NCBI RefSeq assembly: GCF_014203235.1
Contig: NZ_JACHIN010000028.1
Span: 1-64,000, forward strand
Source of the DNA: Nonomuraea endophytica
Lineage (GTDB): Bacteria > Actinomycetota > Actinomycetes > Streptosporangiales > Streptosporangiaceae
Direction: 5' to 3'
DNA: 64,000 nt
Made by a program: the position numbers and the translations under genes. The notes under the pieces are model-generated. The model was given only the letters and a program-made list of their open reading frames with translations. It did not search any database and was not told the DNA's origin. This document shows, piece by piece, positions 49,683 through 58,082 of the stretch; position 1 is the stretch's first letter; each line of letters begins with the position of its first letter.

Positions 49683-50683
49683 TGTTCGGCGCTCCGTCGT
49701 TTGAGGGTATCCGAATTTATGGATTTGAGATAACCGTTTTCGAGCCCTCTTTCTAATCTCGGCGCCAGATCATACCGACGCGGTAAGTGCGCGCACGGGA
49801 AATACGAAATTCCCGTCTATTTACGCATGGCCCCCACAGATCACCCCCACCCCACCAGACACGCCACGGCCGGCACCCCCACCGCCGCCCCACCCCTCAG
49901 CCCTACCCCGCGGCCTCTCCGCCTCCAGTTCGCACACCTCCGGACTCGCCAGCCCATGCCGCCTCGCTCCCGCACGACACCCTCTCGACCCGTCCCCCCG
50001 TCCTTCCGTCCCCCTGTCCCCCCGTTCCCCCGTTCCCGGCGCCGGGCTGAGGGGCGGGCTGAGGAGAGGGACGGGGGCAGCGGGCCGAGGAGACGGGGCG
50101 GCAGCGGGCCGAGGGATGGGCCGGAGGTAGAGAGGTCGCGAGGTGGGCCGGAGGGAGGGGCGCGGGGGCAACCGACCCAAGGGGGCAGCGGGACCGAGGG
50201 ATGGGGGGCGGTGGGCTGCGGACAGGGGCAGTGGACTGAGGGAGGAGTGGGGCTGGTGGGGCCGGAGGTGCTGGAGGTGCTGGAGGTGCTGGAGGTGCTG
50301 GAGGTGCTGGAGGTGCTGGAGGTGCTGGAGGTGCTGGAGCGGACAGTAGAGGCAGTTGGGCTGGGAGGAGAGGCGGGGGTGGTGGGAGGGGTGGGGGTGG
50401 TGGGGCCGGAGGGAGGAGTGGGGGTGGTGGGGCCGGAGGGAGGAGTGGGGGGCGGGGGAGCATAGCGAGGTGGTGGGGCCTGGGGTGGGGTTGCGGGTGA
50501 ATCATGCTAAGTCGCTATGAGACATATATTTCGGTCTTTATACCGCTAACTGGGGAGCTGCCGCCTGTACGGTGGTTGACTACTCACTGAATCACCCACA
50601 GACTCGCATCATATTGAATCATGTCGAATCATCGCGCATCAGACACGCGCGGGGATCTCGGGCGATGCGGGAGGCACGTGCCT
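49683..50683. other. Low-complexity, G-rich intergenic region
   Basis: About 1 kb with no credible gene. The plus strand is strongly purine-rich from about 50030 to 50470, with a 9-bp repeat at 50262-50340 and two copies of a 27-bp unit (GGAGGGAGGAGTGGGGGTGG) at about 50395-50455. A Pro-rich minus-strand frame (49903-50505) and a plus-strand frame (49827-50465) exist only because of this bias. A TTGACT-N17-CAGACT promoter-like pair is at 50576-50604 and GAATCA repeats at 50589, 50616 and 50626. Confidence 0.65.
50262..50340 (+). repeat. 9-bp tandem repeat (about eight copies)
   Basis: CTGGAGGTG is repeated head to tail about eight times. The region is very G-rich on the plus strand and could form slipped or quadruplex structures. 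It lies in a gene-free stretch before the XRE-type regulator. Confidence 0.75.
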
Positions 50684-51586
50684 GTGGTGACGGACGACGG
50701 TATGGATCCGCAGATCAAGCGGCAGTGGCTTGGAGCAGAGTTGAGGCGTTTGCGTGACATGGCCGGCGTCTCCGGACGAGATCTCGCCGAGCAGATCGGG
50801 ATCAGCCAGTCCAAGGTCTCGCGGATCGAAGCCGGTGCGGCGATGCCGTCGTTTTCGCAGGTGATGGCATGGGCCGAGGCGGTGAACGCGCCCGACGACA
50901 CCCGGGAGGTGCTCGCCTCGCTGACTCAGGCGGCGTTCACCGAGGTGCAGACGTGGCGTGCGGCCCTGCGCAACCGGCCGCATCTGCAGGGCGAGATCCA
51001 GAAGCTGGAGCGGGGGGCGCATCTGATCCGTACGTTCCAGCCGACGCTCGTGCCCGGGTTGCTGCAGACGGCCGAGTACGTGAAGCGGGTGCTGACGTTG
51101 TTCCAGCCCGGGTACGCGGAGGACAAGCTCGCCACCGTCCTGGCCGCCCGGCTGGACAGGCAGCTCGCGTTGTACGACGAGGCCAAGCGCTTCGAGTTCC
51201 TCATCACCGAGGCTGCCCTGCGATGGCGGCCGGGACCGCCCCGGCTGCTGCTGGCCCAGCTCGACCGGATCGCGTCGCTCAGCACCTTGGAGAACGTCTC
51301 CATCGGCCTCATCCCGCTCACCACCGAGGCGGTCACCAGCATGGCCCACGCGTTCGTCATGTTCGAGGCGGACGGTGGCGCGCCGGGCGACGACCACGAA
51401 GACGACGAGGAGGACGGCGCCGTGGTGACGGTGGAGACGGTGCACGCGAACCTGGTCGTCAAGGGGGCCGAGAGCGTGAGCCTCTACCGCGACCGGTGGA
51501 CGTCGCTGCGCCGCATGGCGGTGTTCGACGACGAGGCCCGGTCCTTCCTGTCCCAGGTCAGCACCACCATCCGGGCCGGAGGCTGA
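50684..51586 (+). CDS. Scr1-type HTH regulator (XRE plus DUF5753)
   Basis: This 300-residue protein has an N-terminal XRE HTH (LGAELRRLRDMAGVSGRDLAE, then SQSKVSRIEAG) and a C-terminal DUF5753 sensor-like domain (RTFQPTLVPGLLQTAEYV, LYDEAKRFEFLITEAALRWR). A variable acidic loop (GDDHEDDEEDG) interrupts it. GTG 50684 with GGGAGG upstream is used; ATG 50702 is an alternative. Such proteins normally stand next to a DUF397 partner; here that partner is 0.9 kb away at 52494 on the other strand. Three GAATCA repeats in its promoter region are possible operators. Confidence 0.87.
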   Translation: MVTDDGMDPQIKRQWLGAELRRLRDMAGVSGRDLAEQIGISQSKVSRIEAGAAMPSFSQVMAWAEAVNAPDDTREVLASLTQAAFTEVQTWRAALRNRPHLQGEIQKLERGAHLIRTFQPTLVPGLLQTAEYVKRVLTLFQPGYAEDKLATVLAARLDRQLALYDEAKRFEFLITEAALRWRPGPPRLLLAQLDRIASLSTLENVSIGLIPLTTEAVTSMAHAFVMFEADGGAPGDDHEDDEEDGAVVTVETVHANLVVKGAESVSLYRDRWTSLRRMAVFDDEARSFLSQVSTTIRAGG

Positions 51587-52493
51587 ACCCATGCCCACAC
51601 CACCTTTACCAACCACCCCCCACCAACCCACCGGCCCACACCCACCCAGACCAGCCCCACATGCCAAGAACCCACCCACCCCCAGCTCGACCACCCCAAG
51701 GTCGACCACCCCTGGGCCGACCAGCCCCCTGCCGGCCCACAACAGGTCGACCGACAACATGCCGGCCTACAGCAGGTCGGCCACCCCCAGGCCGACACAC
51801 AACGAGCCGGCCATCCCCAGGTCGGCTCAGGCCCACAACAGTCCAGCCATCTCCAGGCCGGCACACAACAGGTCGGCCGACAACAGGCCGGCACACAACA
51901 AGTCGGCCGACAACAGGCCGGCCTGCTCCCGGTCCGCCTGCAACCGGTCCGCCTGCCCCGGAGCGGCGAGCCGGAGGATGACCCGGCCAGCGGCGATCAG
52001 GCCGGAGGCGACCAGACCACAGGCCGGCAAACCGCAGGTGGTGGGCCCGATGGTGGTCGGGCGACGAGCGGTCAGACCGACGACGGTGGTCGGACAGGAG
52101 GGGGTCAGACCACGGGCCGTCAGCCCGGGGGCCAACAGACGGCGGACCGTCAGACCGAAGGCCGTCGGACCGGGGGCCGTCGGACCGGGGGCCGTCGGAC
52201 CGGGGGCCGTCGGACCGGGGGCCGTCGGGCGGGGGGTTGTTCGGCCGGGGGTGGGGTGGGGGTGTGGGGGTGGTGGGCGGTTTCGGGTGTGCGGCGTGCT
52301 TGGGGTCGGGCGGGCCGGACCGGTTAGGGGTGGGCGGGAACCCGTTGGGCGGGAGCACTTAAAGACGCTCGGGCCAAAGCAGGCCGGGCGCCCATTGTCC
52401 CCGCGAGGGCCGCGTGTGACGTGGGTGCCCGGCCGGGCCTGGCCCGAGTCGCGGCCGTCCGGGTGGGGGTCGCCCGGACGGCCGCTCAACGGG
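51587..52493. other. 15-bp-periodic low-complexity region
   Basis: About 0.9 kb separates the XRE gene from DUF397. It has a 15-bp period: GGACCGGGGGCCGTC occurs four times exactly at 52167-52226, and a 30-bp pair is at about 51866-51925. Reading it on the minus strand gives pentapeptide-like text (ADLLC AGLLS ADLLC AGLEM). Long frames are open in several phases but none has a ribosome site, so no gene is called. It may be a decayed pentapeptide-repeat gene or a minisatellite. Confidence 0.6.
52167..52226 (+). repeat. 15-bp tandem repeat (four exact copies)
   Basis: GGACCGGGGGCCGTC is repeated at 52167, 52182, 52197 and 52212, preceded by a degenerate copy at 52152. It belongs to the larger 15-bp-periodic region. 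Confidence 0.82.
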
Positions 52494-52712
52494 TCAGGCG
52501 TTCGCGGGCCACCCACCCGGCACGTCGAACTCGCCGGCCTTCACAGCCCCGGTGAACTCCTCCCATTCCTTCCCGTCGAACAACAGCACCGGCCCGTGCG
52601 GGTCCTTGGAGTCGCGCACGGCCACGACCTGCACCATGGCCACCTCCACGCAGGTGCCGCCATCGCACGCGCTGCGGAACTCCACCGGCGTCTCCAGCTT
52701 GATCTCGCTCAT
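52494..52712 (-). CDS. DUF397 domain protein
   Basis: This 72-residue protein has the DUF397 pattern: FRSACDGGTCVEVA, VVAVRDSKDPHGPVLLFDG and EWEEFTGAVKAGEFD. These small proteins are partners (antitoxin- or antagonist-like) of Scr1-type HTH regulators. ATG 52712 has AAGGG about 8 bases upstream; the frame is open further but MSEIKLETPVEF is the natural start. It is divergent from the SARP-like gene at 52883. Its HTH partner is probably the gene at 50684, separated by the repeat region. Confidence 0.86.
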   Translation of the reverse strand: MSEIKLETPVEFRSACDGGTCVEVAMVQVVAVRDSKDPHGPVLLFDGKEWEEFTGAVKAGEFDVPGGWPANA

Positions 52713-52882
52713 CTCGAGCCCTTCCCTTCCTGGTGTCTGGTGTTTCTTCCTGACTCCAGAGTCCAAGGCTTCACTGGCAATCATCTGGTCCGTGACCTGG
52801 GAATACTCCGAAATTCTCCTGGGCCGCGTCAAGCCGTTTCTCCGAAGATCCGGAGACCTTTCGAAGGAGGTAGACGAGGGAA

Positions 52883-53824
52883 ATGACAGCGGAAATAGCG
52901 GTCCGCGAGGGCCCGCCGCCGGTGCTGAGCCTGCTCGGTCCGGTGGAGGTCCTGCGGGGAGACTCGCGCTTCTCCCTGGGCGGCCCGCAGGTCAAGCGCA
53001 TGATCGTGGCACTCGTGGAAGCCGGCGGCAAGCCCGTCTCCCACGACAGATTGAAGGAATGGGTATGGCAGGGCCAGCCCACGGACGGCTACCCGGCCGA
53101 CGCGCTGCACGGTCTGGCCAGCGCCGTACGCAAGGCGTTCAAGGACACGGGGATCTCGGCGTCCCTCGGCAAGGAGGGTCTGTCCTACCGGCTGCGGATC
53201 GCCGATGAGCACGTGGACGTCCGTCTGTTCCGCGAGGAGGTACGGCAGGCCGTCCACCTCCTGGCCTCCGGCCAGGACACCCCGGCGGTGCGGTTGCTCA
53301 ACCAGGCGCTGGCCCGCTCGAAGGGCGAGCCGCTCACCGGGCTGGACGGCCGCTTGGTGGGCCAGTACCGCGAGGCGCTGGGCACGGAGGTGACGCAGGC
53401 ACGGCTGGTCCTGGCCGCCGCACGCATCAAGGGCGGGGAGCACGGCGAGCAGATCGCGCCGCTCAAGGCGGTGGTGGAGCAGGACCGCGACAACGTGGCC
53501 GCGGCGTGGCTGCTCATGCACGCCTACTTCCGCGACCACCGCTGGGAGCTGGCCCACCGGGTGTTGCAGGGCGTGCCCACGGCACCGGAGTTCCTGCGCG
53601 ACCTGGAGCGCAGGATGCTCAAGTCGGACCCGGACCTGTACCGGCCGGAGGCGATCGACCTCCCCGGAGCGCCCGCGCCGCCCGTCATTGTGACCCGGGT
53701 TGACACCCCAGAGCCCGACGAACCCCAGCAAAAGCAAGAAGAACCCCAACAGGAGAAGCCACAAAAGCCGAAAGGCCCCGGCCAGCGGGACAAACGTCAC
53801 CAACATCAGCCTCGGCGAGGGTGA
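52883..53824 (+). CDS. SARP-like winged-helix/BTAD protein, C-terminus probably frameshifted
   Basis: This 313-residue protein starts with an OmpR-type winged helix (LSLLGPVEVLRGDSRFSLGG to DALHGLASAVRKAF, residues 15-100) and a BTAD-like helical domain (about 110-250, VDVRLFREEVRQAV onward). The called frame ends at TGA 53822-53824 with a Gln/Lys/Pro-rich tail. In the +1 frame just after this tail, the reading continues as TNVTNISLGEGDIHSYH and stops at 53871-53873, overlapping the next ATG. The shared motif with the next protein suggests that this is the real end. Unlike AfsR it has no ATPase domain fused; the next gene is NTPase-like. Confidence 0.78.
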   Translation: MTAEIAVREGPPPVLSLLGPVEVLRGDSRFSLGGPQVKRMIVALVEAGGKPVSHDRLKEWVWQGQPTDGYPADALHGLASAVRKAFKDTGISASLGKEGLSYRLRIADEHVDVRLFREEVRQAVHLLASGQDTPAVRLLNQALARSKGEPLTGLDGRLVGQYREALGTEVTQARLVLAAARIKGGEHGEQIAPLKAVVEQDRDNVAAAWLLMHAYFRDHRWELAHRVLQGVPTAPEFLRDLERRMLKSDPDLYRPEAIDLPGAPAPPVIVTRVDTPEPDEPQQKQEEPQQEKPQKPKGPGQRDKRHQHQPRRG

Positions 53825-53873
53825 CATCCACTCCTACCATGCCAAAACCATGAACTTCGGGAACCGGCCATGA
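53700..53873 (+). other. Alternate-frame tail of the SARP-like gene
   Basis: The frame one base beyond that of the SARP-like gene is open from 53694 and encodes a basic, low-complexity part followed by GTNVTNISLGEGDIHSYHAK and TMNFGNRP, stopping at 53871-53873. The DIHSYHAKTMN motif matches DVHSYHADTVN of the next protein. The stop forms an ATGA overlap with that start. A shift near AAAGGCCCCGG (53771-53781) would join the frames. It could be a sequence error, a mutation or programmed frameshifting. Confidence 0.6.
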
Positions 53874-56134
53874 CCGAGCTCGTGCCGTACGGCGGGCCGT
53901 ACCGGAAGGAAGAGCCGCAACCCGACCCCCCGCAGGACCAGAACGACCCCCCGCCACGCAAGGACCCCGAGCCCAGCGCCGAGGAAGAGCAGCGCCAGGC
54001 CGACACCGAGCGCGGACGACGGGCCGACGGGCTGCGGTATCTGTTCGGCCCGGCCTGGTACGCGGGCCCCGGCGGCGCGGGCCGCGACCGCACCACCTCG
54101 TGGGCGGCCCGGGACGTGCACAGCTACCACGCCGACACGGTCAACATGCACACCGTCTACCAGGTCGCCCAGGACTTCGTCACGCCTCCCAGGTTCGGCG
54201 GGCTGACGCGGGACGATCTGGACCTGCGCCACCGGCTCCATGTCGGCACCGGCTCCGACGAGTGGCTGCGCGCGAGCGTGGCGCGGCATCGGGCGGTCGT
54301 GCTGTGCGGGGAGGCGTCGACGGGGCGGCGCGACAGCGCGCTGCGGGTGTTGTCGGCGATCGTCCCGGTGTCGCGGGCGCACGAGTTCCCGGTGGAGATC
54401 GCCGAGGTGGGCACGATCGAGGCGTTGTTCCCCGAGCCGCCGGGCGATCCGGCGCCGGGCAGGATGCCGGGCTGGCGGGTGGAGCCGGAGCGCGCCTATG
54501 TGCTCGACGCGTCCGGGCTGAGCGGGCGGGTCAACCGCGCCCATCTGGACGCGCTGAAGCGGGCGGCGGGCACGCGGTCGTGGGTGATCGTGCTGGCCGC
54601 CGAGTCCGCCCTGGCCGAGGATCTCCTCGGGGCGGCCGAGGTGGTCGGGCACGAGTGTCCCGACCTGCTGAACGTGCTGGAGAACCACCTGTGGGGGCGG
54701 CTGGAGGACGCGGCCGCCGAGGTCGTGGAGAACGCCCGCCACCTGCTGAGCTCCGACGCCTTCCTACGGGAGGTGGGCACGTTGCGGTTTCCGGCCGAGG
54801 CGGTACGCCTGTCCGGCGACCTGGCCATCCAGCTCCTGGCGGGCACCACGGCCAGGGACGTGCTGACCCGGTTGCCGGGCCGGCGCAGGGAGCGGCTGCG
54901 CGAGTGCTTCCACGAGGTCGATCCCCGGCATCTGGCGCTGCCGCTGGTGGCCGCCGCCGCGTTCCAGGGCCAGCCGGTCGGGAAGGTCGTGCGGGCGGCC
55001 GACCGGCTGCGGGAGAGCATGCCGGGCCAGGAGATCCCGCCGGACCCGTTCCTGCGCTGCCTGCCGGACAACCTGGACGTCTTCGTCAGCGGCTTCAAGG
55101 GCCTGGACGAGGAGGCGGCTCAGCGGGGCCGCGACCCCCGGGTGATCCTGCTGCCCGAGTCGCTCGGCCGGGACGTGCTGACCGTGGCCTGGCGCGACCT
55201 GCCCGGTCTGCGGGCCACGATTCTCGGCTGGCTGGAGGCGCAGGCCGAGCAGGACGATCCGGCCATCCGCATCCAGGCGGCGCAGGCCGTCGGGATGTTC
55301 GCCGTGCTCGACTTCGAGCACGTGGCCGGCTCCACGCTGCTCCCCTGGCTCGGCTCGCCCAACCCCCTGCACCACCGCGCCTTCAGCCTGGCGCTGGAGG
55401 CAGCCGCCGGCGCCGACGAGCGCACCGCGGAGCGGGTCCGCCGCCTGCTGAGGTCCGGCGGTTCGCTGCTGGCGCGCGGTGCTCTCATCGACGCGTACGG
55501 CACGCGGATCGGCGCCCTGTTCCCCGGCGACGCGCTGCGGGCGATCGACGTCTTCCTGCGCGACACCGCCATGACCGCCGACATCGTGGACGGCGCCACC
55601 CTCGCCTACCTCTCGGACGGCGATCAGGTGGCGGCCGAGGTCGGGCTGTCCAGGATCGCCCGCGTCGTCACCGAGATCTTCGCGGGCGGCGCGGCCCACC
55701 AGGTCCTGAACCAGCTGCGCGAATGGTCGGGCGGGCCGCTGCACGGCAGGGAGTCGGTGGTGGCGTTCGTGCGGCGCAAGGTGGCGGTGCGGGCGATGGT
55801 CCGCGTGGCCAGGTTGCCGGCGCCCGGCACGGCCGTACCCCGTCAGCCCGCGCTGCTGCGCATGCTGGCCGGCGGCGAGGTCTCCGCGGCCAGGCTGCGC
55901 CCGCTGTGGCAGGTCAGCCTCGCCGACCGGGACATGGGCAAGAGCGCCTGGCAGGTGCTGCGCCGCTGGGTCGAGGCGGCCGACGGCGACGAGAACCTGG
56001 TCGAGCCGGTACGCGACCTCGTGGTCCCGCTCGCCACCCGCAGTGGCCTGGAGCGCAAGCGGTACTACCACCAGATCGAGCAGTGGAAGCGGCGCCGTGG
56101 GGGCGCCGCGTTCCAAGCATTCCCCAATATCTGA
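53870..56134 (+). CDS. NTPase-like protein with HEAT-like C-terminus, novel family
   Basis: This 754-residue protein starts with an acidic, Pro-rich region (1-50), then DVHSYHADTVNMHTVYQVAQ (82-101), a motif also seen in the alternate frame of the gene before it. A P-loop-like GEASTGRRD (147-155) lacks the invariant Lys, so ATP binding is doubtful. A Walker-B-like YVLDASG is near 210 and helical HEAT-like repeats cover about 450-600. ATG 53870 overlaps the alternate-frame stop of the previous gene (ATGA). It ends in a basic helix KRRRGGAAFQ. It looks like a degenerate STAND-type regulator; function is unknown. Confidence 0.72.
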   Translation: MTELVPYGGPYRKEEPQPDPPQDQNDPPPRKDPEPSAEEEQRQADTERGRRADGLRYLFGPAWYAGPGGAGRDRTTSWAARDVHSYHADTVNMHTVYQVAQDFVTPPRFGGLTRDDLDLRHRLHVGTGSDEWLRASVARHRAVVLCGEASTGRRDSALRVLSAIVPVSRAHEFPVEIAEVGTIEALFPEPPGDPAPGRMPGWRVEPERAYVLDASGLSGRVNRAHLDALKRAAGTRSWVIVLAAESALAEDLLGAAEVVGHECPDLLNVLENHLWGRLEDAAAEVVENARHLLSSDAFLREVGTLRFPAEAVRLSGDLAIQLLAGTTARDVLTRLPGRRRERLRECFHEVDPRHLALPLVAAAAFQGQPVGKVVRAADRLRESMPGQEIPPDPFLRCLPDNLDVFVSGFKGLDEEAAQRGRDPRVILLPESLGRDVLTVAWRDLPGLRATILGWLEAQAEQDDPAIRIQAAQAVGMFAVLDFEHVAGSTLLPWLGSPNPLHHRAFSLALEAAAGADERTAERVRRLLRSGGSLLARGALIDAYGTRIGALFPGDALRAIDVFLRDTAMTADIVDGATLAYLSDGDQVAAEVGLSRIARVVTEIFAGGAAHQVLNQLREWSGGPLHGRESVVAFVRRKVAVRAMVRVARLPAPGTAVPRQPALLRMLAGGEVSAARLRPLWQVSLADRDMGKSAWQVLRRWVEAADGDENLVEPVRDLVVPLATRSGLERKRYYHQIEQWKRRRGGAAFQAFPNI

Positions 56135-56150
56135 CACTTGAGGACGTCAT

Positions 56151-57257
56151 ATGACGGCAACCACGACAACACCCCGGCCCTCGCGGCCGGGCCTGGGCCG
56201 GCGCCTGCTGGGCTGGTTCCGGCGGCTCACCCCCGAGATCCCGCCGGTGAACGTGATCGACAGCTTCACCTTCACCTCCCCCGCCCGCGACGACGCCTTC
56301 TCCTTCACCGTGACCGTGCGCTGCTGCTGGTGCGCCCGCGGCGGACCCGACCGCGGCAGGATGGAGGCCTTCGTCGGCGAGCGGCGGCGGCTGGACGAGC
56401 AGGCCATCCGCCGGATGGTACGCGCGGCGGTGCGCGAGTTCCCGCCCTACGCGGCCAAGGACGCCGAGGACGCGGCCAACAGGGCGCTCACCGACGACGG
56501 GCCCGTGCTGCTCGGCACCACCACGCGCGAGGACATGAGCGCGACCTGCACCGCCTGGGTCGAGATCGACGTGGCCGAGCCGGTGCGCGCCTACCAGGAG
56601 AAGGAGTGGCGGGCGAGCCTGTCCTGGGCGGCGCACGCCCACGACTCCACGCAGGCCATCGGCACCCTGACCAAGCTGCGCGACGAGTGGCTGGTGTTCC
56701 TGGGCGCCGATCCCGGCAAGCTCAAGCACGACTGGCGGCTGCCGTTCGCGATCCGGCTGGCAGAGCACGGACGGCAGGTGACCGAGACGGTGGCCAGCAT
56801 GCACTGGCGGCGCCGGCGCGACGTCACGTTCGCGGCGGGCTTCTACCAGGACGTCATCAAGCAGCTGCGCAACGCGGGGCACTACGACTTCGCGGTGAGC
56901 GTGGAGGACCTGCTGCGCAAGATGGTCAAGGCCTATGACCTGCCGAGGTACGACCTGGTGGGCGAGATGCTGCAGAACGAGCTGCTGCCGTACAACGAGA
57001 ACGACCCGATGCTCCACGTGTTCGGCATGGGCCAGGAGGCGGAGGGTCCTGAGCCCGAGATGTTCGGCACGCCGCCGGGCGAGGACGCGGGGCCGGACTG
57101 GCAGACCTGGCACGGTGAGCGGGTCGAGGAGCCGCTGGCGGTGCCCGATCCGGACGACGTCGAGCCCGACGAGCCCGCCGCCGAGCTGCCGGAGCAGCCC
57201 GACGGCCAGGTCAACGGCCAGATCCCGCAGCCGCGCGCGGCCGACGAGAGCGAGTGA
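56151..57257 (+). CDS. Hypothetical protein with CCWC motif and acidic tail
   Basis: This 368-residue protein starts with a basic helix (GLGRRLLGWFRRLTPEI), then a beta-rich region (FTFTSPARDDAFSFTVTVR), a CCWC motif at 58-61 and a long helical region (about 80-300, YAAKDAEDAANRAL). The last 70 residues are Pro/Asp/Glu-rich (VPDPDDVEPDEPAAEL). The beta-strand then long helix layout vaguely resembles band-7/SPFH domains, but that is weak. ATG 56151 follows GAGG, 16 bases after the NTPase-like gene. Function unknown. Confidence 0.62.
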   Translation: MTATTTTPRPSRPGLGRRLLGWFRRLTPEIPPVNVIDSFTFTSPARDDAFSFTVTVRCCWCARGGPDRGRMEAFVGERRRLDEQAIRRMVRAAVREFPPYAAKDAEDAANRALTDDGPVLLGTTTREDMSATCTAWVEIDVAEPVRAYQEKEWRASLSWAAHAHDSTQAIGTLTKLRDEWLVFLGADPGKLKHDWRLPFAIRLAEHGRQVTETVASMHWRRRRDVTFAAGFYQDVIKQLRNAGHYDFAVSVEDLLRKMVKAYDLPRYDLVGEMLQNELLPYNENDPMLHVFGMGQEAEGPEPEMFGTPPGEDAGPDWQTWHGERVEEPLAVPDPDDVEPDEPAAELPEQPDGQVNGQIPQPRAADESE

Positions 57258-57261
57258 GCCG

Positions 57262-58068
57262 ATGACGACGCGCAAGCGCATCGCCGGCCTGCTGGCGGTG
57301 GCCTGTCTCGCCGGCTGCGTGCACACCGAGCAGCAATCACAGGTCGGCGCCGGTGACCCGTGCGCGGTGATGTCGCGCCCCGGCGCCACGCCCGTCTCCA
57401 CGAACATCGTCCTGGTCGACCGCTCCGGCTCGACGCTGGCGAAGGATCCGGCCGCGTTCGTGCCCAACTGGGCGGCGAGCCTGCTCGGGGTGCTGCCGGT
57501 CCGGGACGGCGAGCAGTACCTGATCGCGCCGTTCGCCGGCGGCAACTACCTGTCCTTTCCCGACGAACCCCTGGCCGCGCCGCCGATCAGGGGGACGAGC
57601 AAGAAGCAGAAGCCGCTCAAGGACGCGGTCCGCGCCTGCCTCAAGCTGCGGGTCACCGGCGCGGTGCTGAAGCCCGGGATACCCAAGGGCACCGACATCC
57701 TGGGCGCCCTGCACGCGGCCGGCCGGCAACTCGCCGGGCTGCCGCCGGGCTCGGCCAAGCACATCTTCGTGGCCACCGACGGCTACGCCAGCACCGGCTG
57801 CGCCGAGATCAAGATGGGCCGGCGGCTCAGCGACGGCGACATCACCCGCATCGCCGACGGCTGCGCCGGTGAGCTGCCGACCAGCGTGAGCGGCATCCCG
57901 ATCACGCTGGTCGGCATCGGCACGGCCTCCAGCAAGATGCGCGCGGTGCTGCCCGACGCGGTCACCTCCCTGGCCAGGCTCTGGGACACGCTGTGCCGCC
58001 GGATGACCACGACGTGCACCGTGGTGAGCGGCGCACCGACCGACGACGCGTCCGCCATCGCGGGTTAG
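57262..58068 (+). CDS. VWA-domain lipoprotein
   Basis: This 268-residue lipoprotein has a signal peptide with lipobox LAGC (Cys19) and a von Willebrand A domain with an intact MIDAS: DRSGS at 53-57, Thr144 in KGTDILGAL and Asp173 in ATDG. It would sit on the outer face of the membrane and bind a metal and a ligand or partner. ATG 57262 is four bases after the previous stop. It belongs to the six-gene unit with the NTPase-like protein, and may connect outside events to the membrane proteins that follow. Confidence 0.78.
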   Translation: MTTRKRIAGLLAVACLAGCVHTEQQSQVGAGDPCAVMSRPGATPVSTNIVLVDRSGSTLAKDPAAFVPNWAASLLGVLPVRDGEQYLIAPFAGGNYLSFPDEPLAAPPIRGTSKKQKPLKDAVRACLKLRVTGAVLKPGIPKGTDILGALHAAGRQLAGLPPGSAKHIFVATDGYASTGCAEIKMGRRLSDGDITRIADGCAGELPTSVSGIPITLVGIGTASSKMRAVLPDAVTSLARLWDTLCRRMTTTCTVVSGAPTDDASAIAG

Positions 58069-58082
58069 CGGGAGGAACACGA

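Noticed and set aside
49903..50505. Pro-rich minus-strand frame (APP repeats)
   Set aside because: It only reflects the 9-bp G-rich repeat; no ribosome site, no domain and no flanking context.
51591..52886. 431-codon plus-strand frame between the XRE-type gene and the SARP-like gene
   Set aside because: It runs antisense through the real DUF397 gene and its middle is the 15-bp repeat.
53506..53703. 65-codon plus-strand frame inside the SARP-like gene
   Set aside because: Shadow frame with biased composition; the motif-bearing tail is in a different frame.
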